Assembly (NCBI RefSeq): GCF_001865065.1
Contig: NZ_MJGN01000067.1
Coordinates: 1 to 54,476, forward strand
From: Curtobacterium sp. MCBA15_008
Lineage (GTDB): Bacteria > Actinomycetota > Actinomycetes > Actinomycetales > Microbacteriaceae
DNA length: 54,476 nt
Direction: 5' to 3'
This document shows, one piece after another, positions 39,341-47,443 of this stretch. The notes under the pieces were generated by a model. That model saw nothing but the letters and a program-made list of their open reading frames with translations. It searched no databases and was not told where the DNA came from. How positions within the stretch are numbered: position 1 is the first letter of the stretch; each line of letters begins with the position of its first letter. Both the position numbers and the translations under genes were made by a program.

Positions 39341-40201
39341 ATGGCCACGAGCGAACAGCCCAGCACCGCGGACGCGGATCTCGACCGCGCGGTGGAGCTG
39401 CTCGCCGGCAAGCGGATCGCGGTGCTGTCCGGCGCCGGCCTGAGCACCGACTCCGGCATCCCCGACTACCGCGGAGCGGGCCGGGTCGTGCGGAAGCCGA
39501 TGACCTTCCAGGAGTTCCGCGCCGACCCGGCGAAGCGCCAGCGCTACTGGGCAGGATCGCACCTCGGCTGGCGCACCTTCGCCGCCGCACGGCCGAACCC
39601 CGGACACCGGGCGCTCGCCGGACTCGAACGCGACGGCATCGTCACCGGCGTCATCACCCAGAACGTCGACGGACTGCACCTCCGCGCCGGCTCCCGCCGC
39701 GTCGTCGAGGTGCACGGCTCGATGGACCGCGCCGTGTGCCTGACCTGCGGGCAGGTGTTCTCGCGCGCCGACCTCGCGACCGTGCTCGACCGCGAGAACC
39801 CGTGGATCGACGAGCCCGGGTCGGTGCAGCTCCAACCGGACGGCGACGTCGAGATCACCGACGTCGAGCGGTTCCGCGTGCCCGACTGCTCGGTGTGCGG
39901 CGGCGTGCTGAAGCCCGACGTGGTGTTCTTCGGCGAGTTCGTGCCCGCCGAGAAGTTCCGCGAGGCCGTGTCCATCGTCGCCGAGGCCGAGGCGCTGGTC
40001 GTCGTCGGCTCCTCGCTCACCGTGAACTCCGGCGTCCGGCTCGTCGACCACGCCACGCGGCGGAAGCTCCCGGTCGTCATCGTGAACCGCGGCGAGACCC
40101 GCAGCGACCGTCGGGCAGCGGTGAAGCTCGACGCCGGCACCACCGAGACGCTGCAGGCCCTGGCGGAACGGCTCGACCCGTCTGCGATGATCGAGCGGTG
40201 A
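39341..40201 (+). CDS. NAD-dependent protein deacylase (sirtuin, Sir2 family)
   Basis: A 286-aa enzyme that removes acyl groups from lysine with NAD. GAGLSTDSGIPDYRG (31-45), TQNVDGLH (106-113) and catalytic H125 (EVHGS) are all present; the structural zinc is held by C133, C136, C183 and C186. FFGEFVP and VVGSSLTVNSG complete the Rossmann part. The insertion between the cysteine pairs (141-182) is longer than in minimal bacterial sirtuins. GTG 39332 is an alternative start. The histidine phosphatase overlaps by GTGA. Confidence 0.93.
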   Translation: MATSEQPSTADADLDRAVELLAGKRIAVLSGAGLSTDSGIPDYRGAGRVVRKPMTFQEFRADPAKRQRYWAGSHLGWRTFAAARPNPGHRALAGLERDGIVTGVITQNVDGLHLRAGSRRVVEVHGSMDRAVCLTCGQVFSRADLATVLDRENPWIDEPGSVQLQPDGDVEITDVERFRVPDCSVCGGVLKPDVVFFGEFVPAEKFREAVSIVAEAEALVVVGSSLTVNSGVRLVDHATRRKLPVVIVNRGETRSDRRAAVKLDAGTTETLQALAERLDPSAMIER

Positions 40202-40836
40202 CGACGCTCCTGTACCTGGTCCGGCACGGCGAGACCGACTGGAACGCGCAACGACGCATCCAGGGCTCGACGGACATCCCCCTCAACGCGACCGGACGCG
40301 CCCAGGCCGCCGCGACCGCCGTCCTGCTCGAACGCCGACGCTTCGACGCCGTGGTGGCCTCGCCGCTGTCCCGCGCCTTCGAGACCGGCTCGATCATCGC
40401 CGACCACCTCGGGCTCGCGGCGCCGGCGACCGCCCCCGGGCTGGCCGAGCGCTCCTACGGCGAAGCCGAGGGGCTCACCAACGACGAGGTCCTCGAGCGG
40501 TACCCGCACGACGACATCCCCGGGCGGGAGTCCCGCAGCGCGCTCCTCGCCCGGGTCACCGAGACCCTCGCCGAGATCGCCGTGCGCTACGACGCCGGCT
40601 CCGTGGTGGTCGCCACGCACGGCGCCGTCATCCGGAGCATCGTGAACGCCGCAGCGCCGGGCACCGCCGACCGGCACCAGACGCCGATCCGGAACGGCTC
40701 CGTGCACTCCTTCCGGTGGGACCCCGAGCGCTTCCACGCCGAACTCGTCCGGTTCGACGACCCGATCGACGACGTGTCGGACGGGCCGGGACGGTACGCG
40801 TTCGAGTACCAGAACCCGCTCGAACGTCGCGGTTGA
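40198..40836 (+). CDS. Histidine phosphatase (phosphoglycerate mutase-like)
   Basis: A 212-aa enzyme of the branch 1 histidine phosphatase superfamily. The catalytic LVRHGET motif (R9, H10, E12), ASPLSRAFET and VVATHGAVIRS (second His) are in order. The acceptor is unknown; a broad-specificity phosphatase or a PGM-like repair role is possible. GTG 40198 overlaps the sirtuin stop, so both come from one leaderless message. A membrane-protein gene follows 89 bases later. Confidence 0.9.
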   Translation: MTTLLYLVRHGETDWNAQRRIQGSTDIPLNATGRAQAAATAVLLERRRFDAVVASPLSRAFETGSIIADHLGLAAPATAPGLAERSYGEAEGLTNDEVLERYPHDDIPGRESRSALLARVTETLAEIAVRYDAGSVVVATHGAVIRSIVNAAAPGTADRHQTPIRNGSVHSFRWDPERFHAELVRFDDPIDDVSDGPGRYAFEYQNPLERRG

Positions 40837-40925
40837 GGCACGATCCGGTCACCCCCGAACCGATGTCGGACCCGCCGTACTAGGCTCCGAGGGACTCGCA
40901 GACCCGTGCGCGTGAGGGGGCTGAC

Positions 40926-41675
40926 ATGACCGTCGACGAACCAGGCACCGGTGGTGCCCGGCCGGGGTGGCCACAGTCCACCGAGGCGGACGACCTCGAC
41001 CGCGCCTTCGGACCGGGCACCGAGTCGGTCGCCGTCCGCACGCCGCGGCAGCGCCTCGGCCGCGGGGCCCTCATCGCGATCGGCGTGGTCGTCACGGCCG
41101 GGGTCATCGCCGTCGTGCTCGTCACCATCATCGGCAGCGTGCAGAACGGCGTCGGTGGTGTGTTCCCCCGCCCGCAGGCCGCACTCGACCGCTTCGGCTC
41201 GGTCGCGGGCGAGGTCGACGGCGTGCAGCGCGTGCGGGACGACGAGCCCACGAAGACCTCGTTCGCCAGCTACGACGTGCAGTCCACCGTCGCCGTGGCC
41301 CCGACCCTGTCCGACGCCGAGCGCACCGCCGTCGTCGACGCCCTCAGCGACGCGGCGGACGACGCGAGCGGCAACGGCGTGCGGGTGTTCGCGGTGGCGG
41401 ACCTCGGCGTGCTCGAGGTCGGCGTCTCCGCCGACGGCGAGGCCACCGGCAAGCGCCTCGCACTCGCCCGCCAGCTCGACGCCATCGGCGGGGTGACGGG
41501 CGTGCGGTGCTCGTGGGGCGACGATGCCCCGTCGGACGAAGCCGCGGCGCAGACGATCACGGTCGAGACGCACGGCACCGGGAACGCGCTCGGCGCCATC
41601 ATGGCGAAGGCGACGCAGGAGGCCCACGCTGTGTTCCCCGGCGCGACGCTCGAGTCGGCGGCACCGGCGTCTTGA
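40926..41675 (+). CDS. Single-pass membrane protein of unknown function
   Basis: A 249-aa protein not recognised. The first 46 residues are cytoplasmic and polar, a membrane helix covers 48-70, and the rest, about 180 residues, is extracytoplasmic and built of alpha/beta segments with repeated VDALSDAADDA and ALARQLDAIGG. One cysteine only. The ATG at 40926 has GAGGGGG upstream. It may be an actinobacterial envelope protein; nothing else can be said. Confidence 0.75.
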   Translation: MTVDEPGTGGARPGWPQSTEADDLDRAFGPGTESVAVRTPRQRLGRGALIAIGVVVTAGVIAVVLVTIIGSVQNGVGGVFPRPQAALDRFGSVAGEVDGVQRVRDDEPTKTSFASYDVQSTVAVAPTLSDAERTAVVDALSDAADDASGNGVRVFAVADLGVLEVGVSADGEATGKRLALARQLDAIGGVTGVRCSWGDDAPSDEAAAQTITVETHGTGNALGAIMAKATQEAHAVFPGATLESAAPAS

Positions 41676-41689
41676 CGCGCGTCGCGCCC

Positions 41690-41737
41690 CGTCCCGTCCC
41701 GTCCCGTCCGTCCCCGTCCCGTCCGCGCCCGTCCCGC
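41690..41737 (+). repeat. GTCCC microsatellite
   Basis: About nine imperfect GTCCC or GTCCG units lie directly after the membrane-protein gene. Slippage-prone simple sequence; no gene. It joins the inverted repeat that starts at 41734. Confidence 0.6.
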
Positions 41738-41788
41738 GAAAGCGACAGTTCGCCGCCGATGTTCGGCGCCCTTCTGTCGCTTTCGCGG
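41734..41788. terminator. 15-bp inverted repeat CCGCGAAAGCGACAG ... CTGTCGCTTTCGCGG
   Basis: Two perfect 15-base arms enclose 25 bases that hold a second small hairpin (CGCCG/CGGCG). It lies between the convergent membrane-protein and GT4 genes, so a bidirectional terminator is likely. Part of its right arm recurs at 41814-41827. The AGCGACA core is shared with the elements at 41831 and 51825. Confidence 0.6.
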
Positions 41789-41830
41789 CTCAACGCGAGT
41801 CAGTCCGCGCAGCTCTGTCGCTTTCGCGCC

Positions 41831-41872
41831 CAGCGACACTTCTCGTGCCGCGCGCCGCGAGATCTGTCGCTG
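41831..41872. repeat. CAGCGACA ... TGTCGCTG palindromic element, copy 1
   Basis: Eight-base outer arms enclose a second stem (TCTCG/CGAGA). The same outer arms and layout occur at 51825-51866, again between convergent genes. Possibly a bidirectional terminator or REP element. Confidence 0.55.
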
Positions 41873-41918
41873 AGCCCGAAACTCGGGCGCCGCCGGCGCC
41901 CAGGGCGCCCGCCGCGCG

Positions 41919-43010
41919 TCAGCGCGCCGCGCGCGCCGCGCGCTCCGCGACCGCCCGCTCGACCGCGCGCACGACCTGCTCCGCCGAGTCGTCCCACCGG
42001 AACCGGGCCGCCTGCACGACCGACGCCTCCGAGGCGGCGTCCCACCGCGCCTCCAGTCGGCGCACCGCAGCCGCGACGGCGGACGGCGACGACGGGTCGA
42101 AGTACTCGGCGGCCACGCCCCCGATCTCGCGGAAGATCGGCACGTCGCTGACGACCACCGGCGTCCCGATGCCCATCGCCTCGACCAGGGGGATGCCGAA
42201 GCCCTCGTCGTATGACGCCGTGGCCAGCGCCGTCGCCGACCGCAGCACCCTCAGGTACTCGTCGTCGGTCGCGCCGTCGTGGAACACGATCGAGCCGGAC
42301 GGCGCGAGGCCGCTCAGCCGTGCACGGTCGGCGTCGGACACGCGCGACATGCAGTGCAGCACCCAGTCGGCACCGAGGAGCGGCAGCGCTGCAGCCAGGG
42401 TCTCGACGTTCTTGTACGGCATGAACGACCCCATGTAGACGAGGGTCTTCGTCCGGTCGCCGTCCGACGGCCGACGCGCAGCCGGGTCGGCGGCGTTGTA
42501 GGCCACCGTCACCGGGCGCTTCGTCAGCCGGTGCTCCGCGATGAGGCCCGCGGTGGTCTCGGACACCGTCACGACACCGTCGGCACCGTTCAGCAGCACC
42601 CGCTGCGGCACCCAGCTGAGGTGGAACGCCCGCCAGCCGAGCCGGAGCGGCCACGAGAACTCCCGCGGGGGCGTTCGGTTGCGGTAGTAGATGAGGTCGT
42701 GCAGGGTCAGCACGAGCGCGTAGTCACGACCACGGGAGCCCATGGTCTGCATCGGCGAGAACACCGCGTCGAGGCCGAGCCGGTTCACCTTCCGGGCGAC
42801 GAACGGCTCCCCCGGTTCGGTCGGTGCGGGCAGGAGCGCCCAGGGCATGCCCTCCGGCAGGGACTCGAGCTGGCGCTCGTCGTGCACGAGCAGCGTGTAG
42901 TCGTGCCGGTCCGGCAGGTGCGCGACGACGCCGGCGGTGAACCGGCTGATGCCGTCGTGCCGCCCGATGCGGACGTACCGGCAGTCGATGCCGACCCGGA
43001 GGCGCGTCAC
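41919..43010 (-). CDS. Glycosyltransferase family 4
   Basis: A 363-aa GT-B glycosyltransferase, probably of cell-envelope polysaccharide. The N-terminal RVGIDCRYVRIGRHDGISRF binds the acceptor; the C-terminal half has TLVYMGSFMPYKN, FHDGATDDEYLRVLRSATALATASYDEGFGIPLVEAMGIGTPVV (with the E-x7-E motif) and DVPIFREIGG. The C-terminus is Ala/Arg-rich. GTG 43008-43010 overlaps the alpha/beta hydrolase stop by GTGA. Donor and acceptor are unknown. Confidence 0.9.
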   Translation of the reverse strand: MTRLRVGIDCRYVRIGRHDGISRFTAGVVAHLPDRHDYTLLVHDERQLESLPEGMPWALLPAPTEPGEPFVARKVNRLGLDAVFSPMQTMGSRGRDYALVLTLHDLIYYRNRTPPREFSWPLRLGWRAFHLSWVPQRVLLNGADGVVTVSETTAGLIAEHRLTKRPVTVAYNAADPAARRPSDGDRTKTLVYMGSFMPYKNVETLAAALPLLGADWVLHCMSRVSDADRARLSGLAPSGSIVFHDGATDDEYLRVLRSATALATASYDEGFGIPLVEAMGIGTPVVVSDVPIFREIGGVAAEYFDPSSPSAVAAAVRRLEARWDAASEASVVQAARFRWDDSAEQVVRAVERAVAERAARAAR

Positions 43011-44023
43011 GCGGCACCCCCGTCGGTCGCGTCACCGGTGGCCACGTCGCGCGCGTCGGTGCTCGTTCCGCCGGTCGTCGCCCGCCTGGAGGCACGGCTC
43101 GCCTTGGTCCGACCGTCCCGCTTCGCGCGCACGGGTGCGTCCGCCATCCGCCGCAACACCGCCTCGGCCGCCACGTCCGGCGTCTCGTAGTGCACCAGGT
43201 GCCCGACCTCGGGGATCACGACGAGCTCGGCGTCCGACAGCCGCGCAGCCAACGCCCGCTGCTCCGGGACGGCGGTGATGTCGTCGTGCTCGGCCGCGAT
43301 CATGAGCACCGGCACCGTGATGCGGTCCGCGTACTCGCAGACGTCGTGCGTGACCGAGGTGCGGAACGCCTCGAGCACGCTCGTGCGGTTCGCGAACGCC
43401 GAGAAGTACCGGTCGTGCTGGTCGTGCACCCAGCGGCGGAGGTCGCGATCGTGCGACTTCAGCATCGCGACGCTCATCACGCGGACGATCGCCGGGTTCC
43501 GGAGCAGCCCGAGCCCGAGCGGCTTCGGCAGCACGGCGCCGGCGCGGTAGTAGCCGATCGCGATGCCGGTGCCGACCGCCCGTGGTCCCTGCAGGGCGGG
43601 GGCCGCGATCGGGTTCACCAGGACGAGCAGCCGCGTGTCGAGGCCGGCGGCCACCGTCGCGGCGACGACGATCGAGCCGAACGAGTGCCCGAGGACGACG
43701 GTGTCGCGTCCGAGCCCGAGCGCGGCGTGGAATCCGGTGAGCCACCCGACGTACGAGTCGATGTCCGAAACCGGCAGCGGGTCCGACACGCCGAACCCGG
43801 GCAGGTCGGGCACGATCACCCGGACGCCCTGCAGGTGGGCCGCGATCGTCTCGAGGCCGTGGTGGTCCCCGCGGAACCCGTGCACGGCGAGCACGGTGCG
43901 GGCGGCGTCCTCCGGGCCGTAGACCCAGTAGTGCGTGGTGCGGCCGTCGACCGGCACGGAACGGTGCACGACCGGGGTGGCGGCCATCAGCGACTGGTAC
44001 GGGGAGAGGACGGGCGGTTGCAT
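43007..44023 (-). CDS. Alpha/beta hydrolase
   Basis: A 338-aa serine hydrolase. The oxyanion HGFRG (48-52), the nucleophile S114 in GHSFGS, and the C-terminal catalytic H in EVGHLVHYE are visible. The last 50 residues (APVRAKRDGRTKASRASRR onward) are low-complexity, with a repeat copy at 43084. The ATG at 44021-44023 follows TAGACT by seven bases, so it is leaderless. The glycosyltransferase is translated by coupling. The substrate is unknown; an ester or lipid-linked sugar is conceivable. Confidence 0.88.
   Translation of the reverse strand: MQPPVLSPYQSLMAATPVVHRSVPVDGRTTHYWVYGPEDAARTVLAVHGFRGDHHGLETIAAHLQGVRVIVPDLPGFGVSDPLPVSDIDSYVGWLTGFHAALGLGRDTVVLGHSFGSIVVAATVAAGLDTRLLVLVNPIAAPALQGPRAVGTGIAIGYYRAGAVLPKPLGLGLLRNPAIVRVMSVAMLKSHDRDLRRWVHDQHDRYFSAFANRTSVLEAFRTSVTHDVCEYADRITVPVLMIAAEHDDITAVPEQRALAARLSDAELVVIPEVGHLVHYETPDVAAEAVLRRMADAPVRAKRDGRTKASRASRRATTGGTSTDARDVATGDATDGGAA
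43084..43103 (+). repeat. Copy of the GGAGGCGCGGCTCG repeat within the hydrolase 3' end
   Basis: GCCTGGAGGCACGGCTCGCC differs from the 46037 copy by one base. It codes for part of the hydrolase's low-complexity tail. Chance similarity through LEAR-type codons cannot be excluded. Confidence 0.4.
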
Positions 44024-44030
44024 CCCCGTC

Positions 44031-44036
44031 AGTCTA
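44031..44036 (-). promoter_or_regulatory. -10 box of the leaderless alpha/beta hydrolase
   Basis: Minus-strand TAGACT, seven bases before ATG 44023. Confidence 0.5.
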
Positions 44037-44112
44037 CGAACGCGCACCCGCGCGAGCCCCGCACCCCGCGGGAGAACGTGGACGACCCGTCGACGTGAGC
44101 CGCCTGTGGAGG

Positions 44113-44137
44113 ACGAGCCGCGCCTCCCGTCCGTCCG
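44113..44137 (-). repeat. Copy of the GGACGGAC-GGAGGCGCGGCTCG repeat
   Basis: In reverse orientation it matches the arm of the 5897 palindrome (GGACGGAC then GGAGGCGCGG) and the CTCG tail of the 46037 copy. It lies in the divergent gap between the hydrolase and treS, 46 bases upstream of the treS -10 box. Confidence 0.6.
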
Positions 44138-44182
44138 CCCTGCACTCCGGCCTTTCTGCGGACAACCGGACCCGTGGCGGCC

Positions 44183-44188
44183 TAGCGT
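44183..44188 (+). promoter_or_regulatory. -10 box of the leaderless treS gene
   Basis: TAGCGT is seven bases before GTG 44196. CGGACA (44159-44164), with 18-bp spacing, is a plausible -35. Confidence 0.6.
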
Positions 44189-44195
44189 GTCCAGG

Positions 44196-45905
44196 GTGAC
44201 GTTCACCGCCCCGATCCAGCTCCCCGGCCTGACACTGGACCCGCAGTGGTACAAGCGCTCGGTCTTCTACGAGTGCATGATCCGCTCCTTCGTCGACTCC
44301 AACGGCGACGGGATCGGTGATCTCCAGGGCGTCATCGGCAAGCTCGACTACCTGCAGTGGCTCGGCGTCGACGCCCTGTGGCTGCCGCCGTTCTTCAAGT
44401 CGCCGATGCGTGACGGCGGGTACGACATCGCCGACTACAAGTCGATCCTCCCCGAGTTCGGCACCCTCGACGACTTCCGTGAGCTCGTCACGAAGTCGCA
44501 CGAGCGCAACATGCGCATCGTCATCGACATGGTGATCAACCACACCAGCGACCAGCACGAGTGGTTCCAGCAGTCCCGCGAGGACCCGGACGGCCCCTAC
44601 GGCGACTTCTACGTCTGGCGCGACACGGACACCGAGTACGAGAACATCCGCATCATCTTCGTCGACACCGAGGAGTCGAACTGGACGTTCGACCCGGTCC
44701 GTCGGCAGTTCTTCTTCCACCGCTTCTTCTCGCACCAGCCCGACCTCAACTTCGAGAACCCGGCGGTCGTCGAGGCGGTCTACGACGTCGTCCGGCACTG
44801 GCTCGACCTCGGTGTCGACGGGCTGCGGCTCGACGCCATCCCGTACCTCTTCGAGTCGGAGGAGGGCAACGGCGAGGGCGAACCGGAGACCCACGAGTTC
44901 ATCAAGAAGCTCCGCGCGATGGTCGACGACGAGTACCCCGGGCGGGTCCTCCTCGCGGAGGCGAACCAGTGGCCGCGTGAGACCGCCGCGTTCTTCGGCA
45001 CCGACGAGGAGCCCGAGTGCCACATGGCGTTCGACTTCCCGGTGATGCCCCGGATCTTCTACTCGCTCCGCGCGCAGCACGCCGCCGAGCTGAAGGCGAT
45101 CCTCTCGGAGACCCTCGACGTGCCGGCCAGTGCCGCGTGGGGTGTCTTCCTCCGGAACCACGACGAGCTCACCCTCGAGATGGTCAGCGAGGAGTACCGG
45201 CAGGCGATGTACGGCTGGTACGGCTACGACCCGCGGATGCGCTCGAACATCGGCATCCGCCGACGCCTCGCTCCCCTGCTCGACAACTCGCGCGCCGAGC
45301 TCGAGCTCATCCACGCGCTGCTCTTCTCGCTGCCCGGGTCCCCGTTCCTGTACTACGGCGACGAGATCGGGATGGGCGACAACATCTGGCTGCCGGACCG
45401 CGACTCCTCGCGCACGCCGATGCAGTGGACGCCGGACCGCAACGCGGGCTTCTCCACCGCCGACCCGGGCAAGCTGTACCTGCCCGTCGTGCAGTCCCTC
45501 GTGTACAACTACGCGCAGGTGAACGTCGAGGCGCAGCTCGCGCAGTCGCGGTCGCTGTTGCACTGGGTCCGGAACGTGATCCACGTGCGCAAGGCGCACC
45601 CGGTGTTCGGCCTCGGGACCCTGCAGGTGCAGGAGACCACGAACGACTCGGTGCTCGCCTTCGTCCGCTCGTGGGAGGGGTCCGGGCAGCAGTTCGGCCC
45701 CTCCGCTGAGGACGTCCTCTGCGTCTTCTCGTTCGCCACGAACCCGACGTCGGTGACGATCTCGGCCCCCGAGTACGCCGGTCGCCCGCTCTACGACCTG
45801 TTCGGCGGCGGGTCCTTCCCGTCGTTCGACGCCTCGGGCGAGGTCACCCTCACCATGGGCACGCAGTCGTTCTACTGGCTGCACGTCGGCGCGCCGGTCC
45901 AGTAG
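44196..45905 (+). CDS. treS: Trehalose synthase (maltose alpha-D-glucosyltransferase)
   Basis: A 569-aa GH13 enzyme that interconverts maltose and trehalose. The (beta/alpha)8 barrel has GYDIADYKSI early, nucleophile D213 (GLRLDAIPY), acid/base E255 (LLAEANQW) and D323 (RNHDE); a C-terminal beta domain (LCVFSFATNP) closes the protein. The Pep2 maltokinase domain is not fused. In actinobacteria TreS feeds the GlgE route to alpha-glucan, so it fits the glgA/glgC pair at 48.6-51 kb. Start GTG 44196 rests on the leaderless -10. Downstream is a 24-bp inverted repeat. Confidence 0.92.
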   Translation: MTFTAPIQLPGLTLDPQWYKRSVFYECMIRSFVDSNGDGIGDLQGVIGKLDYLQWLGVDALWLPPFFKSPMRDGGYDIADYKSILPEFGTLDDFRELVTKSHERNMRIVIDMVINHTSDQHEWFQQSREDPDGPYGDFYVWRDTDTEYENIRIIFVDTEESNWTFDPVRRQFFFHRFFSHQPDLNFENPAVVEAVYDVVRHWLDLGVDGLRLDAIPYLFESEEGNGEGEPETHEFIKKLRAMVDDEYPGRVLLAEANQWPRETAAFFGTDEEPECHMAFDFPVMPRIFYSLRAQHAAELKAILSETLDVPASAAWGVFLRNHDELTLEMVSEEYRQAMYGWYGYDPRMRSNIGIRRRLAPLLDNSRAELELIHALLFSLPGSPFLYYGDEIGMGDNIWLPDRDSSRTPMQWTPDRNAGFSTADPGKLYLPVVQSLVYNYAQVNVEAQLAQSRSLLHWVRNVIHVRKAHPVFGLGTLQVQETTNDSVLAFVRSWEGSGQQFGPSAEDVLCVFSFATNPTSVTISAPEYAGRPLYDLFGGGSFPSFDASGEVTLTMGTQSFYWLHVGAPVQ

Positions 45906-45947
45906 TCGGCGGGCGCGGCCTGGCGGGGCGCTGCGCGACGCGCCCCG

Positions 45948-46008
45948 GTCGAGGGAGCAGAAATCGTCGGGTGGCGACGCCCGGCCCGACGATTCCTGCC
46001 CCCTCGAC
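45948..46008. terminator. 24-bp inverted repeat downstream of treS
   Basis: GTCGAGGGAGCAGAAATC... (45948-45971) pairs with its complement (45985-46008), 22 of 24 positions matching, around a 13-base centre. In the minus-strand transcript the two mismatches become G-U pairs. It lies 43 bp beyond the treS stop. Terminator or REP-like element. Confidence 0.6.
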
Positions 46009-46036
46009 TGCGTCCCACCCCGCACGGGACCGTCCC

Positions 46037-46055
46037 GGCCTGGAGGCGCGGCTCG
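46037..46055 (+). repeat. Copy of the GGAGGCGCGGCTCG repeat
   Basis: GGCCTGGAGGCGCGGCTCG lies between the treS inverted repeat and the exonuclease promoter, in non-coding sequence. Confidence 0.6.
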
Positions 46056-46098
46056 CCCCCGTCGGGCGGGTCGCGGCGGTCGTGTCGGTGCGCGCCGT

Positions 46099-46104
46099 TA
46101 GCCT
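46099..46104 (+). promoter_or_regulatory. -10 box of the leaderless exonuclease gene
   Basis: TAGCCT stands six bases before GTG 46111. Confidence 0.5.
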
Positions 46105-46110
46105 CGTGAC

Positions 46111-46869
46111 GTGACGTACTCCGCAACCGCGCTCGACACGCCCGCCGCCGAACCCGGCGCGCCGCAGGACCTCGCCGGGCGCCCCTGGTGGCACGCGCTC
46201 GGGGTGTTCGACCTCGAGACCACCGGGGTCGACGTCGAGACCGCCCGGATCGTCACCGCGCACGTCGGCCTGATCGACATGACCGGGCGCTCCATCGTCG
46301 AAGGGGCCTGGCTCGCCGACCCCGGCGTCGAGATCCCCGAGGGCGCCGCCGCGGTCCACGGCATCACCACCGAACGCGCTCGCGCCGACGGTCGTCCCGC
46401 GGGCGAGGTCGTGGCCGAGATCATCGCCGCCGTCGAGGCCGTGTTCGCGCGCGGTATCCCGCTCGTGATCTACAACGCCCCGTACGACCTGACCGTCCTC
46501 GACCGCGAGGCAAAGCGCCACGGCATCGCCTCCCCGGTCATCGGCAACGTCGTCGACCCGCTCGTGATCGACAAGGCGCTCGACACCTTCCGGAAGGGCA
46601 AGCGCACGCTCGAGGCCGCGTCGGAGCTCTACGGCGTCACCCTCGACGACGCCCACGACGCCGGTGCGGACGCCATCGCTGCCGGGCGTGTCGCGCAGGC
46701 CATCGCGGCGAAGTACCCGCAGGAGCTCGGCGTCTCCGCCGAGGAGCTCCACCGCAAGCAGGTCGGCTGGTGCGCCGAGCAGGCCACCTCGTTCCAGGAC
46801 TACATGCGCAAGAAGCGCGACCCGTCCTTCACCGCAGACGGTCGCTGGCCGCACCGCAACGCCGGCTGA
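46111..46869 (+). CDS. DEDD 3'-5' exonuclease (DNA polymerase III epsilon-like)
   Basis: A 252-aa exonuclease. The first acidic motif is GVFDLETTG (D34, E36), the second IYNAPYDLTVLD, and the third, DDAHDAGADAIAAGRV, gives the HxAxxD signature of DnaQ-type enzymes. The first 30 residues and the C-terminal 60 lie outside the fold. It may be a proofreading or repair nuclease or an RNase T-like enzyme; sequence alone does not separate these. Monocistronic; the next gene is convergent. Confidence 0.9.
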   Translation: MTYSATALDTPAAEPGAPQDLAGRPWWHALGVFDLETTGVDVETARIVTAHVGLIDMTGRSIVEGAWLADPGVEIPEGAAAVHGITTERARADGRPAGEVVAEIIAAVEAVFARGIPLVIYNAPYDLTVLDREAKRHGIASPVIGNVVDPLVIDKALDTFRKGKRTLEAASELYGVTLDDAHDAGADAIAAGRVAQAIAAKYPQELGVSAEELHRKQVGWCAEQATSFQDYMRKKRDPSFTADGRWPHRNAG

Positions 46870-46920
46870 CGCGCGGGCGCTGCCGTGGCGCTGCGTCGGC
46901 CGCGCGTGCCCGGCCGCGCC

Positions 46921-46981
46921 GAACCACGGAAACGACATCGAACCGGGTCACGCACCCGGTTCGATGTCGTTTGCGTGGTTC
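46921..46981. terminator. 28-bp inverted repeat downstream of the exonuclease
   Basis: GAACCACGGAAACGACATCG... (46921-46948) is complementary to 46954-46981 with a single mismatch and a five-base loop. It is the longest stem-loop with a small loop in the window. It starts the 574-bp gene-free gap 46870-47443. It probably ends exonuclease transcription; other copies may exist elsewhere in the genome. Confidence 0.65.
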
Positions 46982-47019
46982 AACCTGGGCCGTCGCCGTC
47001 GCGCGGGGCCGCCGCGCGC

Positions 47020-47098
47020 GCCAGCCCCGCACGAGTCGCACCACCGCACGCACGTCGCACCCGCACACACCGGGGCGCAACGTCCACATGCGGGTGCA
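47020..47098 (+). repeat. 79-bp GTCGCACC-rich repeat, copy 1
   Basis: About 91% identical to 47211-47289 (7 differences in 79) and similar in reverse to 13232-13305. The centre, CGCACGTCGCACCCGCACAC, is identical between the two direct copies. Multiple GTCGCAC half-sites. Between the copies (47099-47210) is an 8-bp hairpin GCTGACGC/GCGTCAGC at 47102-47120 and no gene. Confidence 0.7.
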
Positions 47099-47210
47099 GC
47101 CGCTGACGCACCGCGTCAGCCGCGCCCCGCAGCGTGCAGCACCCCGCAACGCCCGCAACGCCCCGGGGCGCGCGGTGCGTGCCCCACATGCCGTGATCCG
47201 GTCCTGCGAC

Positions 47211-47289
47211 GCCAACCCCGCACGAGTCGCACCCCCGCACGCACGTCGCACCCGCACACACCGGGGCGCGACCTCCGCACGGGGGTGCA
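47211..47289 (+). repeat. 79-bp GTCGCACC-rich repeat, copy 2
   Basis: Second direct copy, 191 bp from the first. It is followed by simple CCGCCG/CGACGCGTACCGC sequence (47290-47380) that has no gene. Confidence 0.7.
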
Positions 47290-47390
47290 AACGCCGACGC
47301 GTACCGCCGCCGACGCGTACCGCCACCGCCGCCGCCGCCACCGCCACCGCCGCCGACATCGCCGTACCGCCACCGAACGCCCCACACGAC

Positions 47391-47428
47391 GCAACGGGCG
47401 GCCCTCCCGAAGGAGGACCGCCCGTTGC
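47391..47428 (-). terminator. Terminator of rpmE2 with a UUCG tetraloop
   Basis: On the minus strand, GCAACGGGCGG-T-CCTCC, loop TTCG, GGAGG-G-CCGCCCGTTGC: a 17-bp stem with one G-U pair and the stable C(UUCG)G tetraloop. It starts 16 bp after the L31 stop. The following sequence lacks a strong U tract. Confidence 0.85.
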
Positions 47429-47443
47429 GGAGAGAACGGCTGC

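Noticed and set aside
42046..42062. A GCGCCTCCAGTCGGCGC stretch in the GT4 gene as a further repeat copy
   Set aside because: It encodes the conserved Arg-Leu-Glu-Ala-Arg segment of the protein and can be explained by codon use.
47020..47289. A CRISPR-like array
   Set aside because: Only two copies, 79 bp long with a 112-bp gap and several differences, and no cas genes nearby.
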